A stretch of 64,000 nucleotides of DNA from Hydractinia symbiolongicarpus (Eukaryota > Cnidaria > Hydrozoa > Anthoathecata > Hydractiniidae), in contig NC_079882.1 of assembly GCF_029227915.1 (NCBI RefSeq), forward strand, positions 14,778,501-14,842,500, read 5' to 3'. The stretch's first letter is position 1. The number at the start of each line of letters is the position of its first letter. Below the pieces are notes generated by a model. That model searched no databases. It saw nothing but the letters and a program-made list of their open reading frames with translations, and was not told the DNA's origin. A program made the position numbers and the translations under genes. This document shows positions 40,835-51,943 of this stretch, in pieces.

Positions 40835-41190
40835 ATGAAGCATATATCGCTGCTCGCTTTATGTATTGTTAGTATTCTACTACTGTTAAATCCGCATATA
40901 ACTTCTACCGGTATAAATTGAATATCATTGTATTATAAAAAAACTTCCAGTTCTTTCTCGTTATTCAACACCAATAACACAACGATATGTCGTGAAGTCT
41001 ATTAAAATGTATTACGAATGATTATTTCACAGACATTTGCCACACAGAAAACTTGAATAACCTACATTACTTTGCTGCTGCCTAACTGGACAGTATTGAC
41101 TCCCAACTTGCAACCTTTTTCACCAACCTCGAAGAACACATTCTCAAGAACATTGATTGTACCCCAATGTTGATACATACAACTGCATAA
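40835..41190 (+). pseudogene. Possible two-exon gene for a small secreted protein, one nonsense codon
   Basis: Exon 1 (40835-40910) encodes MKHISLLALC-IVSILLLLN, a textbook signal peptide with a basic start and a long hydrophobic core, then PHITST. A GT donor follows at 40911. The intron (122 bp) ends in TGATTATTTCACAG at 41032. Exon 2 (41033-41190) continues in phase with DICHTENLNNLHYFAAA, a TAA at 41083-41085 and then LDSIDSQLATFFTNLEEHIL and a CTP tail to TAA at 41188. AATAAA lies 51 bases downstream (41241). Two cysteines remain in the predicted mature part. I do not recognise the family. The splice phase agreement supports a real gene. Confidence 0.4.
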
Positions 41191-41863
41191 ACTAACCCGC
41201 CACAATGACATTTTCACGAAAACTCTATTTTCTAATCGTTAATAAAACATCTGTAGTCAATAAATGCTTTTTATTGCTTGTGCATTGTTACTTGGTTAGA
41301 TGTTACGACCACCTGCTTATAAGTGTATCGATCCGTTCTCTTTGCTCACGACCACCTTCGCGCGTATTATTTAGCTGTGTAAACATTCGAATTTAGATTT
41401 GTAGCATAATATAGTTGGTATTGATAATCCATTTTTTATTATTGTTTTTTTTACCGCTTTGGGCTACTTACTAATGACCCTCGCTTTTGCCCTAAAATAA
41501 CGCGTTGGTTTGTCTATCCTGTATCTCACGTACTATACATAAAACATTTTGCCAGTTCTATATAAAACAATGGGATAATATCCATTTATTTTCATTGACA
41601 GAACAACATTGTAGAAGTTCTGTAAAAAACAGGCTCCTGGCAATCTTAAAAGGTATAGGAAACAAAATTACACGCGAACAAGAATCTGAAATCTTTTAGC
41701 CTGCAAGGGCTTTTCATTTCATTTCTTTCGATATTTCGTAAATAAATCTATATTATCGATACCGTAAAAAAAGATTATAATAAGTTCTTTATCATTCGTT
41801 CCCAGTCTTTTGGGTGATGCGTCGCAACTTCGCGTGCGTTTTGCCAATCTATATATAACATGG
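41191..41863. other. Intergenic DNA
   Basis: Contains the AATAAA at 41241-41246 that could serve the upstream small gene. Short ORFs at 41205-41699 have no recognisable similarity. Confidence 0.5.
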
Positions 41864-42139
41864 CTATGTCCTGTTTGACATTAGTTGACAATGTCGTTGG
41901 GGGTCGGCCTTTTGCCTTTTAGGAGGCATCTCTGCGTACCGCATTGCTTTTCGTGCGGGAGCATTAATGTTCATTTGCTGGATCTTGCTGAACCATCTTA
42001 ACCGTCTTTTGTGTATTTCATCACTCCATTTCTTCGCTCTTGTGTTGTTGTACACCGTTTCGTTCGTCGCAGTCGTTGGCCATCTGATGTTCAGGACAAA
42101 CTTTCGTAGAAGTCTTCTTTGGAAAGCATCGATCTTTTA
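41864..42139 (-). pseudogene. 3' end of a LINE reverse transcriptase ORF
   Basis: From 42139 the minus strand reads KIDAFQRRLLRKFVLNIRWP followed by the WSDEIHKRRLRWFSKIQQMN segment. The pair I-x-A-F-x-R-R-x-L-R ... N-I-R-W-P and RRLRWFxH/K-I-x-x-M is the C-terminal signature of many LINE RT proteins. Only about 90 codons are left. The 5' side joins a fragment resembling the start of repeat R2 (AACAAGAAGCCCGGGGGG at 42163-42180). Confidence 0.6.
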
Positions 42140-42548
42140 GCGCGGGTCATTTTAACTTGAAACAAGAAGCCCGGGGGGTTGAAGATTTCCGCCATTAACA
42201 ACAACAACAAGAACAAAAACTTGTTCAGGCCGTCCAAATATAAAAAGCATAACAAGCCCAGATGGTGTATGGGCAAAAACTTCTTCCTTTGAGGATCATT
42301 ATTTTGTCAACTTGTGACATGTGGTATATATTGTTCTATTAAAACATTTAGCACTTATGGTAGCCTAATATTATGTGTTCTTTTTTTATTTAAGTGCTTA
42401 AAGGTGCAGTTGTTCCATTTTTGTATGGTCTGCATATTTATACTCTGTCAAATATTTTATAAGCTTTAGGAGTGTTTGTCAAAGTTTAATGAATTCAGTC
42501 AATGAATTCAGCTGTCTGCTTTTATTTTTAAAAAAAATTTAGATAATA

Positions 42549-43235
42549 ATGGCGGCGAGGTCGGACGTGTTTCGATTTGCTTTTTTTGTGTTGATTTTAT
42601 TATGTTATATTGCGAAGAGAAAGCTCGTAAAAGAAGGTAATGGAATATTCCCTACCGAAGATTTCCTGGAAAAGAAGGACAATTATGCATCGTCTAGTTT
42701 ATGGATCACACGAAAGAAAATATCCACAAAAGCTGGTAAACACTTATTCATACTTATTTTGTTGTCCGGCGACACTGAAACACAGCCAGGACCTTTTTTA
42801 CCTGAACTGAAAAATCTCCTATCCAAACGAGGTATAAAAATATTCCATCTCAATGTGCGTGGATTATTAAATAATATCGATCAAATTGGAATTTTGTTGC
42901 ATGATTTTAAAGATATTGATATTCTAACTTTATCTGAAATTCATATTACAAAAGATTCATATAATGACAACCCGGACCTTTATCACATACCGGGCTATAG
43001 TTTTATATACCGAGCCAGAAAAAAAGGCAAATGCGGCGGTGTAGCCATGTATATATCGGATCGAGTTAAGTGGAAACATCGGACAAATTTGGAACATAAT
43101 GAGCTAGAAAGTTTATGGGTGGAAATTTTCCAAAAAAACGCAAAGAGTTTTTTAGTCGGTACTATGTATAGACCACCGGTAGGTTCTAAACATCTACCAA
43201 GGGAATTTAAAACTCATCTTAATGACTTGTTATAG
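42549..43235 (+). pseudogene. LINE (CR1/L2-like) 5' part: AP endonuclease N-terminal half
   Basis: The 228-residue frame starts MAARSDVFRFAFF with a hydrophobic helix, followed by LSGDTETQPGP, a marker just before the endonuclease in CR1/L2-type LINEs. The endonuclease half has KIFHLNVRGLLNN, the catalytic-Glu segment ILTLSEIHI and GGVAMYISD, and stops after TMYRPPVGS and a short tail. The nuclease nicks target DNA for priming. The second half of the enzyme and the RT are missing here; a fragment that begins at the next endonuclease motif lies at 52480-53890 in the same orientation. Confidence 0.75.
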
Positions 43236-43491
43236 AAATTGTGATAGAAATTGTGAAAAAAACCTATACATGACCCCCGTCTTTGTGCCGTGTTTTGTTG
43301 CCAAATTGGCCGGAAAACGCAACAAAAATGGGCTATACTATCTATCATAAAAATAACTAGAGAATGGGTTGGAGTTAGGAGTTGCGCGACCCCTCGTTGA
43401 AACCGTATAGAAATGTAGAAAACGTTGCATACGGCTAGAAGGTCGAGCGGCGCATAGAAAAATTTGACCTGAACAGCCTATATAAAAATAC
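43236..43491. other. Intergenic DNA after the LINE fragment
   Basis: Two tandem TAGAAATTGTGA units follow the LINE stop. Nothing else is recognised. Confidence 0.4.
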
Positions 43492-43905
43492 ACGGTAAGT
43501 TTAAACGGACCGTTTAAATGTAAGATAACAAAACTTACCGTGTAAATAGCGAAGATGTACAACTCTTTTAGGTTTTATAAGTTTTTTTAAAAGTTAGACA
43601 TGTTAAACTTTTGCTAAGTTTTTTCTATTGAAATTAACAGAATGATTAATGAGCTATTGTTTAAAATAAAAATTTAAGCATATTTTTCAATTTCTAATCG
43701 TAACCGCTTTTTTTCTTTCAACAACCCTGCTGCTGCTATAACAATACCCGCAACGGAATATTTACGTGTTTTTCTTTGGTATTCATTGTAAAAAGAGAGT
43801 TTTTTAAAAAACTTATACATTTTATCTTAACGTGTAGACAGGTATATTACCTACAACGAAACTTTTTTTTTTCTTACAACTAAACGGTCCGTTTAAACTT
43901 ATCGT
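43492..43905. mobile_element. MITE-like element with 25-bp palindromic TIRs
   Basis: The left end ACGGTAAGTTTAAACGGACC (continuing GTTTA, 43492-43516) is matched in inverted form by 43881-43905 with one mismatch. Each TIR itself contains a near-perfect palindrome TTTAAACGG-A-CCGTTTAAA. A further inverted copy AACTTACCGTGT lies at 43532-43543. It has no ORF. A target duplication is not clear. Confidence 0.55.
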
Positions 43906-44139
43906 AAGCCTTAAGACAAAGCATTCTGAAAAAGTATCAGCTTTGCTTTATCAACAGTTAGCCCCAGTCTTTTCTTAAACTCTTTACGGATGTTTCTAAA
44001 ATTTCTTTTTCGGGGACGACTGTAGCAAAACACGCGTGTTGTAGGGAAGTAAGTATGGTTGTAGATGTGAATTTAATAAATTGACCAAATTCGTATAAAT
44101 ATGTATATATATAAAACCTTTATTAAGGCGCTTCCTCAT

Positions 44140-44503
44140 AGATAGATAGATAGATACATAGATAGATAGATGTGCATATTTTACATGGCTAACCTCACAA
44201 ATATCGAGCGATATACCCTGTCTGTTATTTCCAGGAGGGGCCAATGCTTAGATGGGGAGTGCTGGAGTATTTAATGCTCTTTTTGAGCTACGCAGACCCA
44301 ATTAGGGCCCGCGCTCTACTAGACAACTCCCAGCAACATTCAACGGCTCACACAATTTACCATCTCCCCAATTTCCCTCATATGGCTTGGGTTAACCCGG
44401 GGCCATATTAACATTCACTCACCCATGTTTAATCGCTGTCAAGAGGAATCGAACCCCGGTTTCCCGAGTATGAGAGCTATAACCACTAATCTACGGCGCC
44501 ACA
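44140..44503 (-). mobile_element. tRNA-derived SINE with microsatellite tail
   Basis: Read on the minus strand it begins GGCGCCGTAGATTAGTGG (box A region, 44474-44494) and has GGTTCGATTCC (box B, 44445-44455), the spacing of an RNA polymerase III promoter in a tRNA. The anticodon arm does not fold well and about 250 bp of non-tRNA sequence follow, ending in (TATC)n at 44140-44172. That is the layout of a tRNA-derived SINE. Which central domain family it belongs to is not determined. Confidence 0.6.
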
Positions 44504-45139
44504 AATAATGATAGACTAATATCTGTAGCGATATCCAGGTCAGAAATTTGGGTTCAGGTTCTTCAGCCTCTACTTTTCAGGTTCAGCATTTTTTTTATAT
44601 TTAGGTTCAGCATACATTCACGTTCAACTTCTTTTCATTATTTAGTGAAACATCCTGTTTGTTTTTTTATTAAAAAACAAGGAGCTGATCTGGCCCCAGT
44701 TATTAATTATTTCTTTGATTTCGCAGGGTCAGGCCAGTTATTAATAGTGGAGGACCTAATTGCAGACGGTTTGACAGAAGCTTCTGTCTTCATTTGGGAT
44801 AAAGTTCAGGCTGATCTGATGATATTCCTGCACACTTGCGAAAAAGCAATTACAGGAACTTTTAAAATTTCTACTAATTATATTGCAGTGCAGATGGAGC
44901 TGTAGAGATTGTTTATACGTGATCTATAAACTCTTAAAATGACTACCACTGTGGATTATATTTCTCCATCTATAGTGGCTTTGTTAACAAAAATAAACCT
45001 GCACTTTTTACTTGTCGCCTGGTCGACCAAAGTTCGACATACCTTGTTTTATGGTCAGCAATTGCAGATATGCTCCTAGTTTCCAGAGTGACAATTTCAA
45101 GAAGGATGATAGAGTATGACTTGAGGAAATTGGTTGATT

Positions 45140-45341
45140 CAGGCCTTTTCAGGAGAGGCATGCAATAGCACGCGCATACCTCCACACACGCAAAATGGCT
45201 TAGGCATGCTATTGATAGCACCTGCAAAATGACAAAATTTATAAGAAGTTAACCAGTGCAGCACACCCAAAAACACACCTAAAATACTTGAGGCTTGCTT
45301 TTTGGCACACACGTATTAAAATATTTTCCTGAAAAGGCCTG
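45140..45341. mobile_element. 202-bp hAT-like MITE
   Basis: Perfect 15-bp inverted ends CAGGCCTTTTCAGGA (45140-45154) and TCCTGAAAAGGCCTG (45327-45341). Flanks TTGATT and TAGATT are similar but not identical. Ends starting with CAG are common in hAT elements. The interior is rich in GCATGC/CACACACG-like sequence and non-coding. Confidence 0.55.
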
Positions 45342-47084
45342 TAGATTCTCTGATATCAAATTTTGTTTTGGATCATGGTAATTTCGTTAGATTTTAAAGT
45401 CGTTTTGCCGTATTCGAAAAATTCTATCAGACATTGATCCCAGAAAATTCGAGACTATGATTAGGCCTCGTCAGGAAGAAAAATGCTGGCGTGCAAGATT
45501 CGCATGTCATGATAATTTTTAATCATTTTAAGGTGTGCAATGTTTGCACGGCATATTTTTCAATGGCGTGCATTGGCATGTGCTCATTTTTGTTCCATTT
45601 TTTTTCTTGAGTATTCATAGAACTCGCATATATACAGCAGCACTAATTTTGCCATGTTTTGAAAAGCAGGTAATTTGTTGCGACAAAACTAAAATGTGCG
45701 ATGTGTTCATTATTCATTATTTTTGAAAAAAAAGTATACGACGTAGCAACAGAACGAAGAAAAATTATAAAACATGCATGTTACAGTCATAAAACTCTTT
45801 CAGTTAATACCTTTTTTGTCAATATTTTTTTTAGAGGTAAATATTTTTTATTTTTATATTTTTCAAAAAAATATATATCATTAAACTGTTTTTATATAAA
45901 AATCCCTTGCGTTATTATTGTTGCTATGATCTTAAAACATTCCCCCTAAACAAAACAATAAGCTTTGTGACGTCCTGCTTCTATGGCGATGTTTTAAAAT
46001 TACACAGATTGTTGTCTAAGTTGTTAAAAATATTCAGAAAGCAAAGTCTGCATTTGGCAATTGATCACCATAACTATAATTAGATATGCTGACTCTGTGT
46101 TTGGGAAAGAACATGTTGAAAGTGATTTTGTGTAACGAAAGTAGCAAAAGCATTTAAAGAAGTAAAAGACGGAAAAGTTGAACTTTAAAATTTGTTTATT
46201 AATTTCAAAAGAGCAACTAAATTAAAAAAAAAATTAAATGGTGAATTAAAATTAATGTTTTATGTTTTTCTTTAATATAACTCGCGAGTAACATGATATA
46301 TATTTTTAAAGATTTACTTGGGAGTATTTTAATTATTGATTAATCTTATTTATTTTACTTGCACTCGCATTGTACTCTCACTCTGAATTATTTTACTCCC
46401 ATTTATTTGTACTTGTACTCTCAAAGATGTGTAGCTTTACTCTCGATCGGCACTGTAAGTTATTCCTGTACGCCTTCATTGAACAGAATATTATTTATTT
46501 TGGTGTGCGATTAGCGGACTCCTGATGTTTTTTTTTTTGGCGTGCAAAGATCGCACAAGAACATTCAAACATGGCGTGTGTGAGCGTGCGATCGCACGCG
46601 CACACACGCCATTATATCCCGTCGTACTTTATTTGGTAGCTTCTCCCAACAGTCTCTGGCACATAGATGAACTCCACAATTTGGCTCAGTGGGGTGTCAT
46701 CATGTTTGGCGGTATGGAAGGGTTTTCACAATTTTTAGTTTTTTATGATGTGCAAATATAAAACTACAACTGTGTGATAGATTTTTGATGTTGCGAATGA
46801 ACGCTATGGGATGCGGTCACTAATCAAAAAATCCATACTCTTAGCTACAGCATCTGATGCTTAGATTAAAAGTAAAATCAAAACGAACTTCCACTTTTTA
46901 ACAAACTTCACAACAAGAATAAAAATTCAGTAAAAACAGTCACAAAATTTACTGTACACTTTCCACACGTCGACTCCATGTTTTTCCCCTTCTGTGTTTG
47001 TGCAAACACCATACATAATGCAGACCAGGATCTACATTGGTTGACTGACTTTTTCATTTCATATGGCTAAATAAAATAAAAAAA
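45342..47084. other. Gene-free DNA inside the putative TIR element
   Basis: No gene is supported. A 12-bp palindrome GTGCGATCGCAC at about 46586-46597 lies in a GC-richer patch of GTGTGTG/CACACAC sequence. The rest is AT-rich. Confidence 0.4.
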
Positions 47085-47371
47085 TGCTGAATAAAAAAAA
47101 ACATGCTGAATAACTGAACCTGAATTTAAGGAACCTGATCCTGAAAAAAACAACCTGAATCTGAATAAAGAAAGGCTGAACTTGAATAGCGATAGCTGAA
47201 CCTGAACCCCAATATTTTTACCTGAATTTTGCTACAATAAACCAACCATACTTGATGTGTTGCAGTTATTGGTGTGTACCTACAGATAAGTTGCGAATGT
47301 TGACGCATCCTGACAGGCAGGAAAAAAGGACCACATTGTAGCGTTGATTGTATTCAGGGTTCCCACACCTC

Positions 47372-47490
47372 TGTAAAATTGATAATAACCATAGATAGTG
47401 AAACGATGTACACATATATTTATTACACCCACCAGTTATAATGCTACACTATAAAGAAACAAATAATAAACATAATGATCAACACTAACA
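47372..47490 (-). repeat. 3' LTR of the Copia element
   Basis: It begins TGTTAGTGTTGATC and ends in ACA on the minus strand; 118 of 119 positions match the other LTR. A purine tract AAGAAAAAGGGAGG lies just inside. Confidence 0.9.
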
Positions 47491-47634
47491 CACGCCTCCC
47501 TTTTTCTTGTAGTTCGTAGAACGTCCATAGTGTATGAAATGTCTGCAACAAAAGAAGGTATATACACAACCAATGTGTGCACAATGCACAATGAAATAAA
47601 ATGAAACACTTTGATAATAGTCAATTTTATAATG

Positions 47635-50600
47635 TCACACATCAAGTTTTCTGATCGACAGAATATTTTGTAAACTCTGACTAGCACCATGTTTTGTCAG
47701 ACAATCAGCCAATTGTCTTTCGGTGGGTATCCATTCCACTGTACTCTTTACGAATTAGCATCTCTTTTATTGCTGCAATATCAATACGCAGTGGTTTTTC
47801 ACTTATTACTTTGTTGAATATATATGTGAATGTAGATTTTTATTATCAATCTTGGCATTTATTGTGATTTTCTTTACGTCTTTTCGTAGCAATTCCGCCA
47901 GTAATTCAGATAGGTACAGTGCATCGTCCAACCCATCTGATAGTGCTAAACTTTCTGCAGCTGTGGTACTCTTCACTACCCTTTTAATTTTGTTTGATTT
48001 AGTATACAACAATCATTATTTTCTCCAACTAATAAAATGATATGTGCACCTGCACTAGATGCACCATCTGGCAAATTTGCATGGGAAGCATCTGTGAATA
48101 CGACTAATCGAAGCTCCTGGTTGACATTTATTTTTGGATATATCAGTTTAAACTGATCAGACTTAATTTTCTTTACCATTTTGTTAGCTTTAATGAGATG
48201 TCTTACTTCTGGACTCTGGTTGATAGACATGCTAAAGTGCAAAACATCAAAACTAACATCAGGCCTGGTCTGACTGGCCACCCAATTTGCTTGACCAATC
48301 AAACTCCGTAAACTGGCAATTTCAGTGGAATTAAGTTTCTCAAACTTATTGCTTGACTTTTCGAAGATAGAGGTATAAGTTGCATCGAGTCAATAAAATC
48401 ATTCTGGGACACTTCTATGTTACCATTGTTATGCTGTATGTTTAAGCCAACATATTTAAAATAATTTTCCTCAATTTTCCCAATTCGAAAGACATCTCTT
48501 AATTTATAAACAACCTCTTTCTCAAAAGATGTTGTTCCAGAGTGAATAAAATCGTCGACATGGATAACAAGAAGCCCTTCTAGAATATCCTCACGTTTCC
48601 AATAGAACATAGCTGGATCGAACTTGGATTGTACACATCCAAGCTTTTCAATTTCTTTTTTCACAGTAAAAAACCAGTGTCGCGCAGCATCGTTTAATCC
48701 ATACACAACCTTTTTAAGCTTCCAAAGGTTGCCTTGGTCATCTGCTTCAATTGGTGGCTGCAAAAATACATTTCTCTGGATATTGCATCCCTGAAGAAAA
48801 GCAGCTTTGATATCTGTGGTTTGGCATTGCCACTCTTTTATACTAGAGATTGCTATCAGAATTCTCAGGGTGCTTTTCAAGGCAGTAGGCGAGTCAATTT
48901 TTAAAATTTGCTCCTCATTAAAGCCTCTTGCAATGAGTATGGCTTTTACAAAAATTTTTGAACCAGTTTTCTTCTCTGTAATTACCCATGTAGTAGAAAT
49001 TGTCTTTTGTCCTGAATTTCTCACCTCTTCAAAAACCTCAAAATCCTTCCAGTTCTTAATCTCTTGTTCCTTGGCAGTGATAACATCTTTGTCACAATGG
49101 CGTTGTTGTGGCACTAAGACAATGTTTACTTCCTCAGTTCTTCCCTTTTCTACCTTTTCCCATTTGTCAATACTCTGAAAATCTATACAAATGGGATTTT
49201 CTTCATCTGGGTGTTTCACATTGTACCAGGAAGAATACTTCCCAGTTGCTTTGCCAGCTCTGCTGATTATTGTTGCCTCTCTCCAAATGTTGTCACCTGG
49301 TTGCTTGTAGCGAATTTCATCCTTTTTCTTTGGCATACCCGTAACGTTGTCAGTCATGTTTGGTCCAAGGTGGCATCGTCAAGTTGTACTCTGTCGTGTA
49401 TAGCAGCATCGGCATGCTGTCTTTGATTAGTGCTTTCTTCGTCTGAAGATTCACGAATGCAATTCACCTCACCTGAGGTAACTTTTATTTCAGGGCCAGG
49501 ATCTGATTCTGTTGGCTCTTGAAATTTATGCCCAACTTTAATCAGTCTGTTGGTTGATACCCTAACATAAACATTTCCATGTCGCAAAAAGACAATTTTT
49601 CCATCTTGACCTATTACAGCGCCAGGTCCCTTCCATTTGTTGGATTCGTCTCTCTTGTAAAAGACTTTACAACCTCTGTCAAATTAAGTACAATTTACCT
49701 TAATTTTATGTTTTAAGGCACATCTGATTTTTGATGATGACTCAGCTTCTATTTATGCTCTTCTAGCAGCATGCAAAGTGTTGATATGCTTTGCAAACAC
49801 TTGGTTCATTGTTGTACCTTCAAGAGCTGGCGGCAAATCTGTCATCACGTTGAGAAGATTAGGATTTTGTCCAAATACAAGTTGATAGGAAGAAAATCCG
49901 TTCCACATTTGCAGGCAGTTCTTTGCATTTATTGCCCACACTAGAGCCATTTCCAAAGACACTTTTGGATTGTCTGCCAGTATCTTTTCCAGACATCTGT
50001 CGACAACAGCATGGTTTCTCTCACAGATTCCATTTTGCCACAGGCTTTCAGCAGCTGTGTTAAGGACTTGAATGTTTAAGTTTCCACACATGTTTCTATA
50101 ATCTTCATTGGCAAATTCGCCACCATTATCTGCCAAGAACTTCTGTGGGGCTCCAAATCCAGAACCAATCCACATTTGCATAACATTATCTATGATAGTG
50201 GATGGTTTTTTATCTTTGATGATTCTTGCAGTGGTAAATCGGCTGACGAGATCAAAGCTGCAGTCTCATTAAATTGATTTACCAAAGGTAAACAAACTGC
50301 TGGTCATGGTGGTGTTTTACGGAATCTTTGACATATCTCACAAGAGGCATAAACTTCATCTAATATAGACTGATAATCATCATTCCAAACATTGGCATCA
50401 CTCAGTAAGGCTTTCAATTTAGCTTGTGAATGGGTGGGTAAATTGCTTGTGTAGTTTAACAAGCGTTTTCTTTTTCTCTGTTCTGGATACATCAGCTTCC
50501 AAGGTATAAAGGCAATCAGAGATTGGTATTTCTTCCTTGTCAAGCGGAATACAATAATGTCCTGATGAGGTACTATCAAGGTCTACTGTTTTGCACCAAA

Positions 50601-51072
50601 TTTCAGCTTGGTCATTTTCAAGGTCTAATTTGATTTTGGCATTCTTCATTGCAGTTTTGCTCAATAATAATGGGATTTCACTATCAATCACATCCGTTTT
50701 GATGAAAATGCTTTTTCCAGCAATCTCGCATGGGAAGGTTACACTACCTCTGGATTTCTTTGTTTCTCCTCCACCAAATTTAAAGACTGTTGAACTATCA
50801 CAGTGCTGGACTAGATTAGATTCTCTAGCATCTAACGTTTCTAGGTAACAGTCCATCCAATGCCTGCCTGCAACCGTAGATGTGCAGCCTGAATCAAGAA
50901 CAGCTGAATTTCTTGCTTCACTAGTAGATAAACACAACTCACTTTCATTTGATCCAGTAAATAATGTGATATGCTCCCCAGAGTTCATGGACCGTCTGTG
51001 AGGACAATCTCTCATAAAATGCAAAATAGACTCACAAATTTTGCATTTCGTAGGTTTACCATTGAAACCCAA
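47635..51072 (-). pseudogene. pol: Copia pol: zinc knuckle, protease, integrase, RT, RNase H
   Basis: In order on the minus strand: CKICESILHFMRDC zinc knuckle, protease site AVLDSGCTSTVAG, integrase with the second Asp in LADNGGEF and the Glu in GICERNHAVV, the RT (TDIKAAFLQG, VIHVDDFIHSG) and RNase H (VFTDASHANL, STTAAESLALSDG, VEWIPTERQLADCLTKHGA to TGA 47635). Breaks: a frameshift near 50430, TGA at 50304-50306, a frameshift near 50255 and further stops or shifts near 49740, 49350, 48300 and 47990-47810. All major domains can be identified. It is unable to produce a complete polyprotein as given. Confidence 0.85.
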
Positions 51073-51102
51073 TGGGTTTGTTTTAGTGTCAGTGTTTCTA
51101 GA

Positions 51103-51793
51103 TCAAAAATGTTCATTTTCACCATGTCTAAAAATTCTCCGCGGTCTGCTAAAACGGTTATGTTGATATTTATTTGGACGATTGTAAAGTATCTCTTCTG
51201 AAGCTGAGGCTCCCCTGGGTTCTAACGCAATGCCAGAAACATCACTCTCAGATGGGATAGCTTGTTCTCCATAGAACTTTCTGAGAGCAGTTTTCATTTG
51301 ATCAAATAACTGTTCTTTCTTTGAGTAATCAACACCTGTTAACACCAGTTGTCTCTCCTTGTGAGAAAGTTTTGAAGCATCAAGTAGTTTAAATGCTAAG
51401 ACTGAGGAAGGCAATTTCATATCTTTTTGCATTATTCGGTTATACCTTTTTTCAAATTCCAAAACAAAAGTCTCAACTTTCTGGTTAGCTTCACGTACGT
51501 ATCTATCAAATATGGTATAACGTTCGTACTCATCTTTTTTATAAAGTTTATCCAAATAATCAATAAGTTTCTCTACGCCATCATCGGCATTAATACTTTT
51601 CCAGTTTCAGTTCATTAAACACTTTGTCTCTAACACCACTTGGATCATCTTCCGGAAAAGACAATGCTACTGCAACTCCATGTTTCTTTTTATATAAATC
51701 TGTAACAATGCACCAAGCACGTAACTCTTCACAATATCTGTCATATGGTTTTTCTTTGCTATTGAACACCGGTGGGTTTTTATAGCCACTCAT
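51103..51793 (-). pseudogene. gag: Copia gag
   Basis: ATG at 51793 (MSGYKNPPVFNSKEKPYDRY) starts a gag of the usual helical type. A single-base shift in an A run near 51590 leads to the second part with FEKRYNRIMQKDMKLP and RQLVLTG. An in-frame TGA at 51103-51105 separates it from the zinc knuckle and pol in the same frame. It could be a mutation or a readthrough site; a stop ahead of the zinc knuckle is not the usual place for a regulated one. Confidence 0.75.
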
Positions 51794-51808
51794 CTTTATA
51801 TTCTTCAA

Positions 51809-51824
51809 CTACCCTTTGCTACCA
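51809..51824 (-). promoter_or_regulatory. Primer binding site of the Copia element
   Basis: Directly inside the 5' LTR the minus strand reads TGGTAGCAAAGGGTAG. This is close to the complement of the initiator-methionine tRNA 3' end (TGGTAGCAGAGGATGG), the common primer of Copia elements. Confidence 0.7.
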
Positions 51825-51943
51825 TGTAAAGTTGATAATAACCATAGATAGTGAAACGATGTACACATATATTTATTACACCCACCAGTTATAATGCTAC
51901 ACTATAAAGAAACAAATAATAAACATAATGATCAACACTAACA
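51825..51943 (-). repeat. 5' LTR of the Copia element
   Basis: Same 119-bp sequence as 47372-47490 with one substitution at the seventh plus-strand base. Confidence 0.9.

Larger units (their letters stand above)
44524..47236. mobile_element. Possible 2.7-kb TIR element with TTCAGGTTCAG arms
   Basis: The left side (44524-44640) starts TGTAGC and is full of TTCAGGTTCAG-type motifs. The right side (about 47085-47236) ends GCTACA and is its imperfect inverse complement with CTGAACCTGAA motifs. Between them no transposase is found, only short ORFs such as 44645-44905 without known similarity. The ends are inferred, and no target duplication is visible. Confidence 0.4.
47372..51943 (-). mobile_element. 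Ty1/Copia LTR retrotransposon
   Basis: Two 119-bp LTRs differing at one position bound gag and pol in Copia order (protease, integrase, RT, RNase H) on the minus strand. The flanks are ACCTC on the left and ACCCC on the right, a probable 5-bp target duplication with one change. The PBS and purine tract are both next to the LTRs. The element is young but its coding region has several breaks. Confidence 0.9.

Noticed and set aside
44139-44172. Independent GATA microsatellite
   Set aside because: It lies exactly at the 3' end of the SINE and is better read as its tail.
44440-44503. tRNA gene on the minus strand
   Set aside because: Boxes A and B are good, but the anticodon arm does not pair properly and a SINE body and tail follow.
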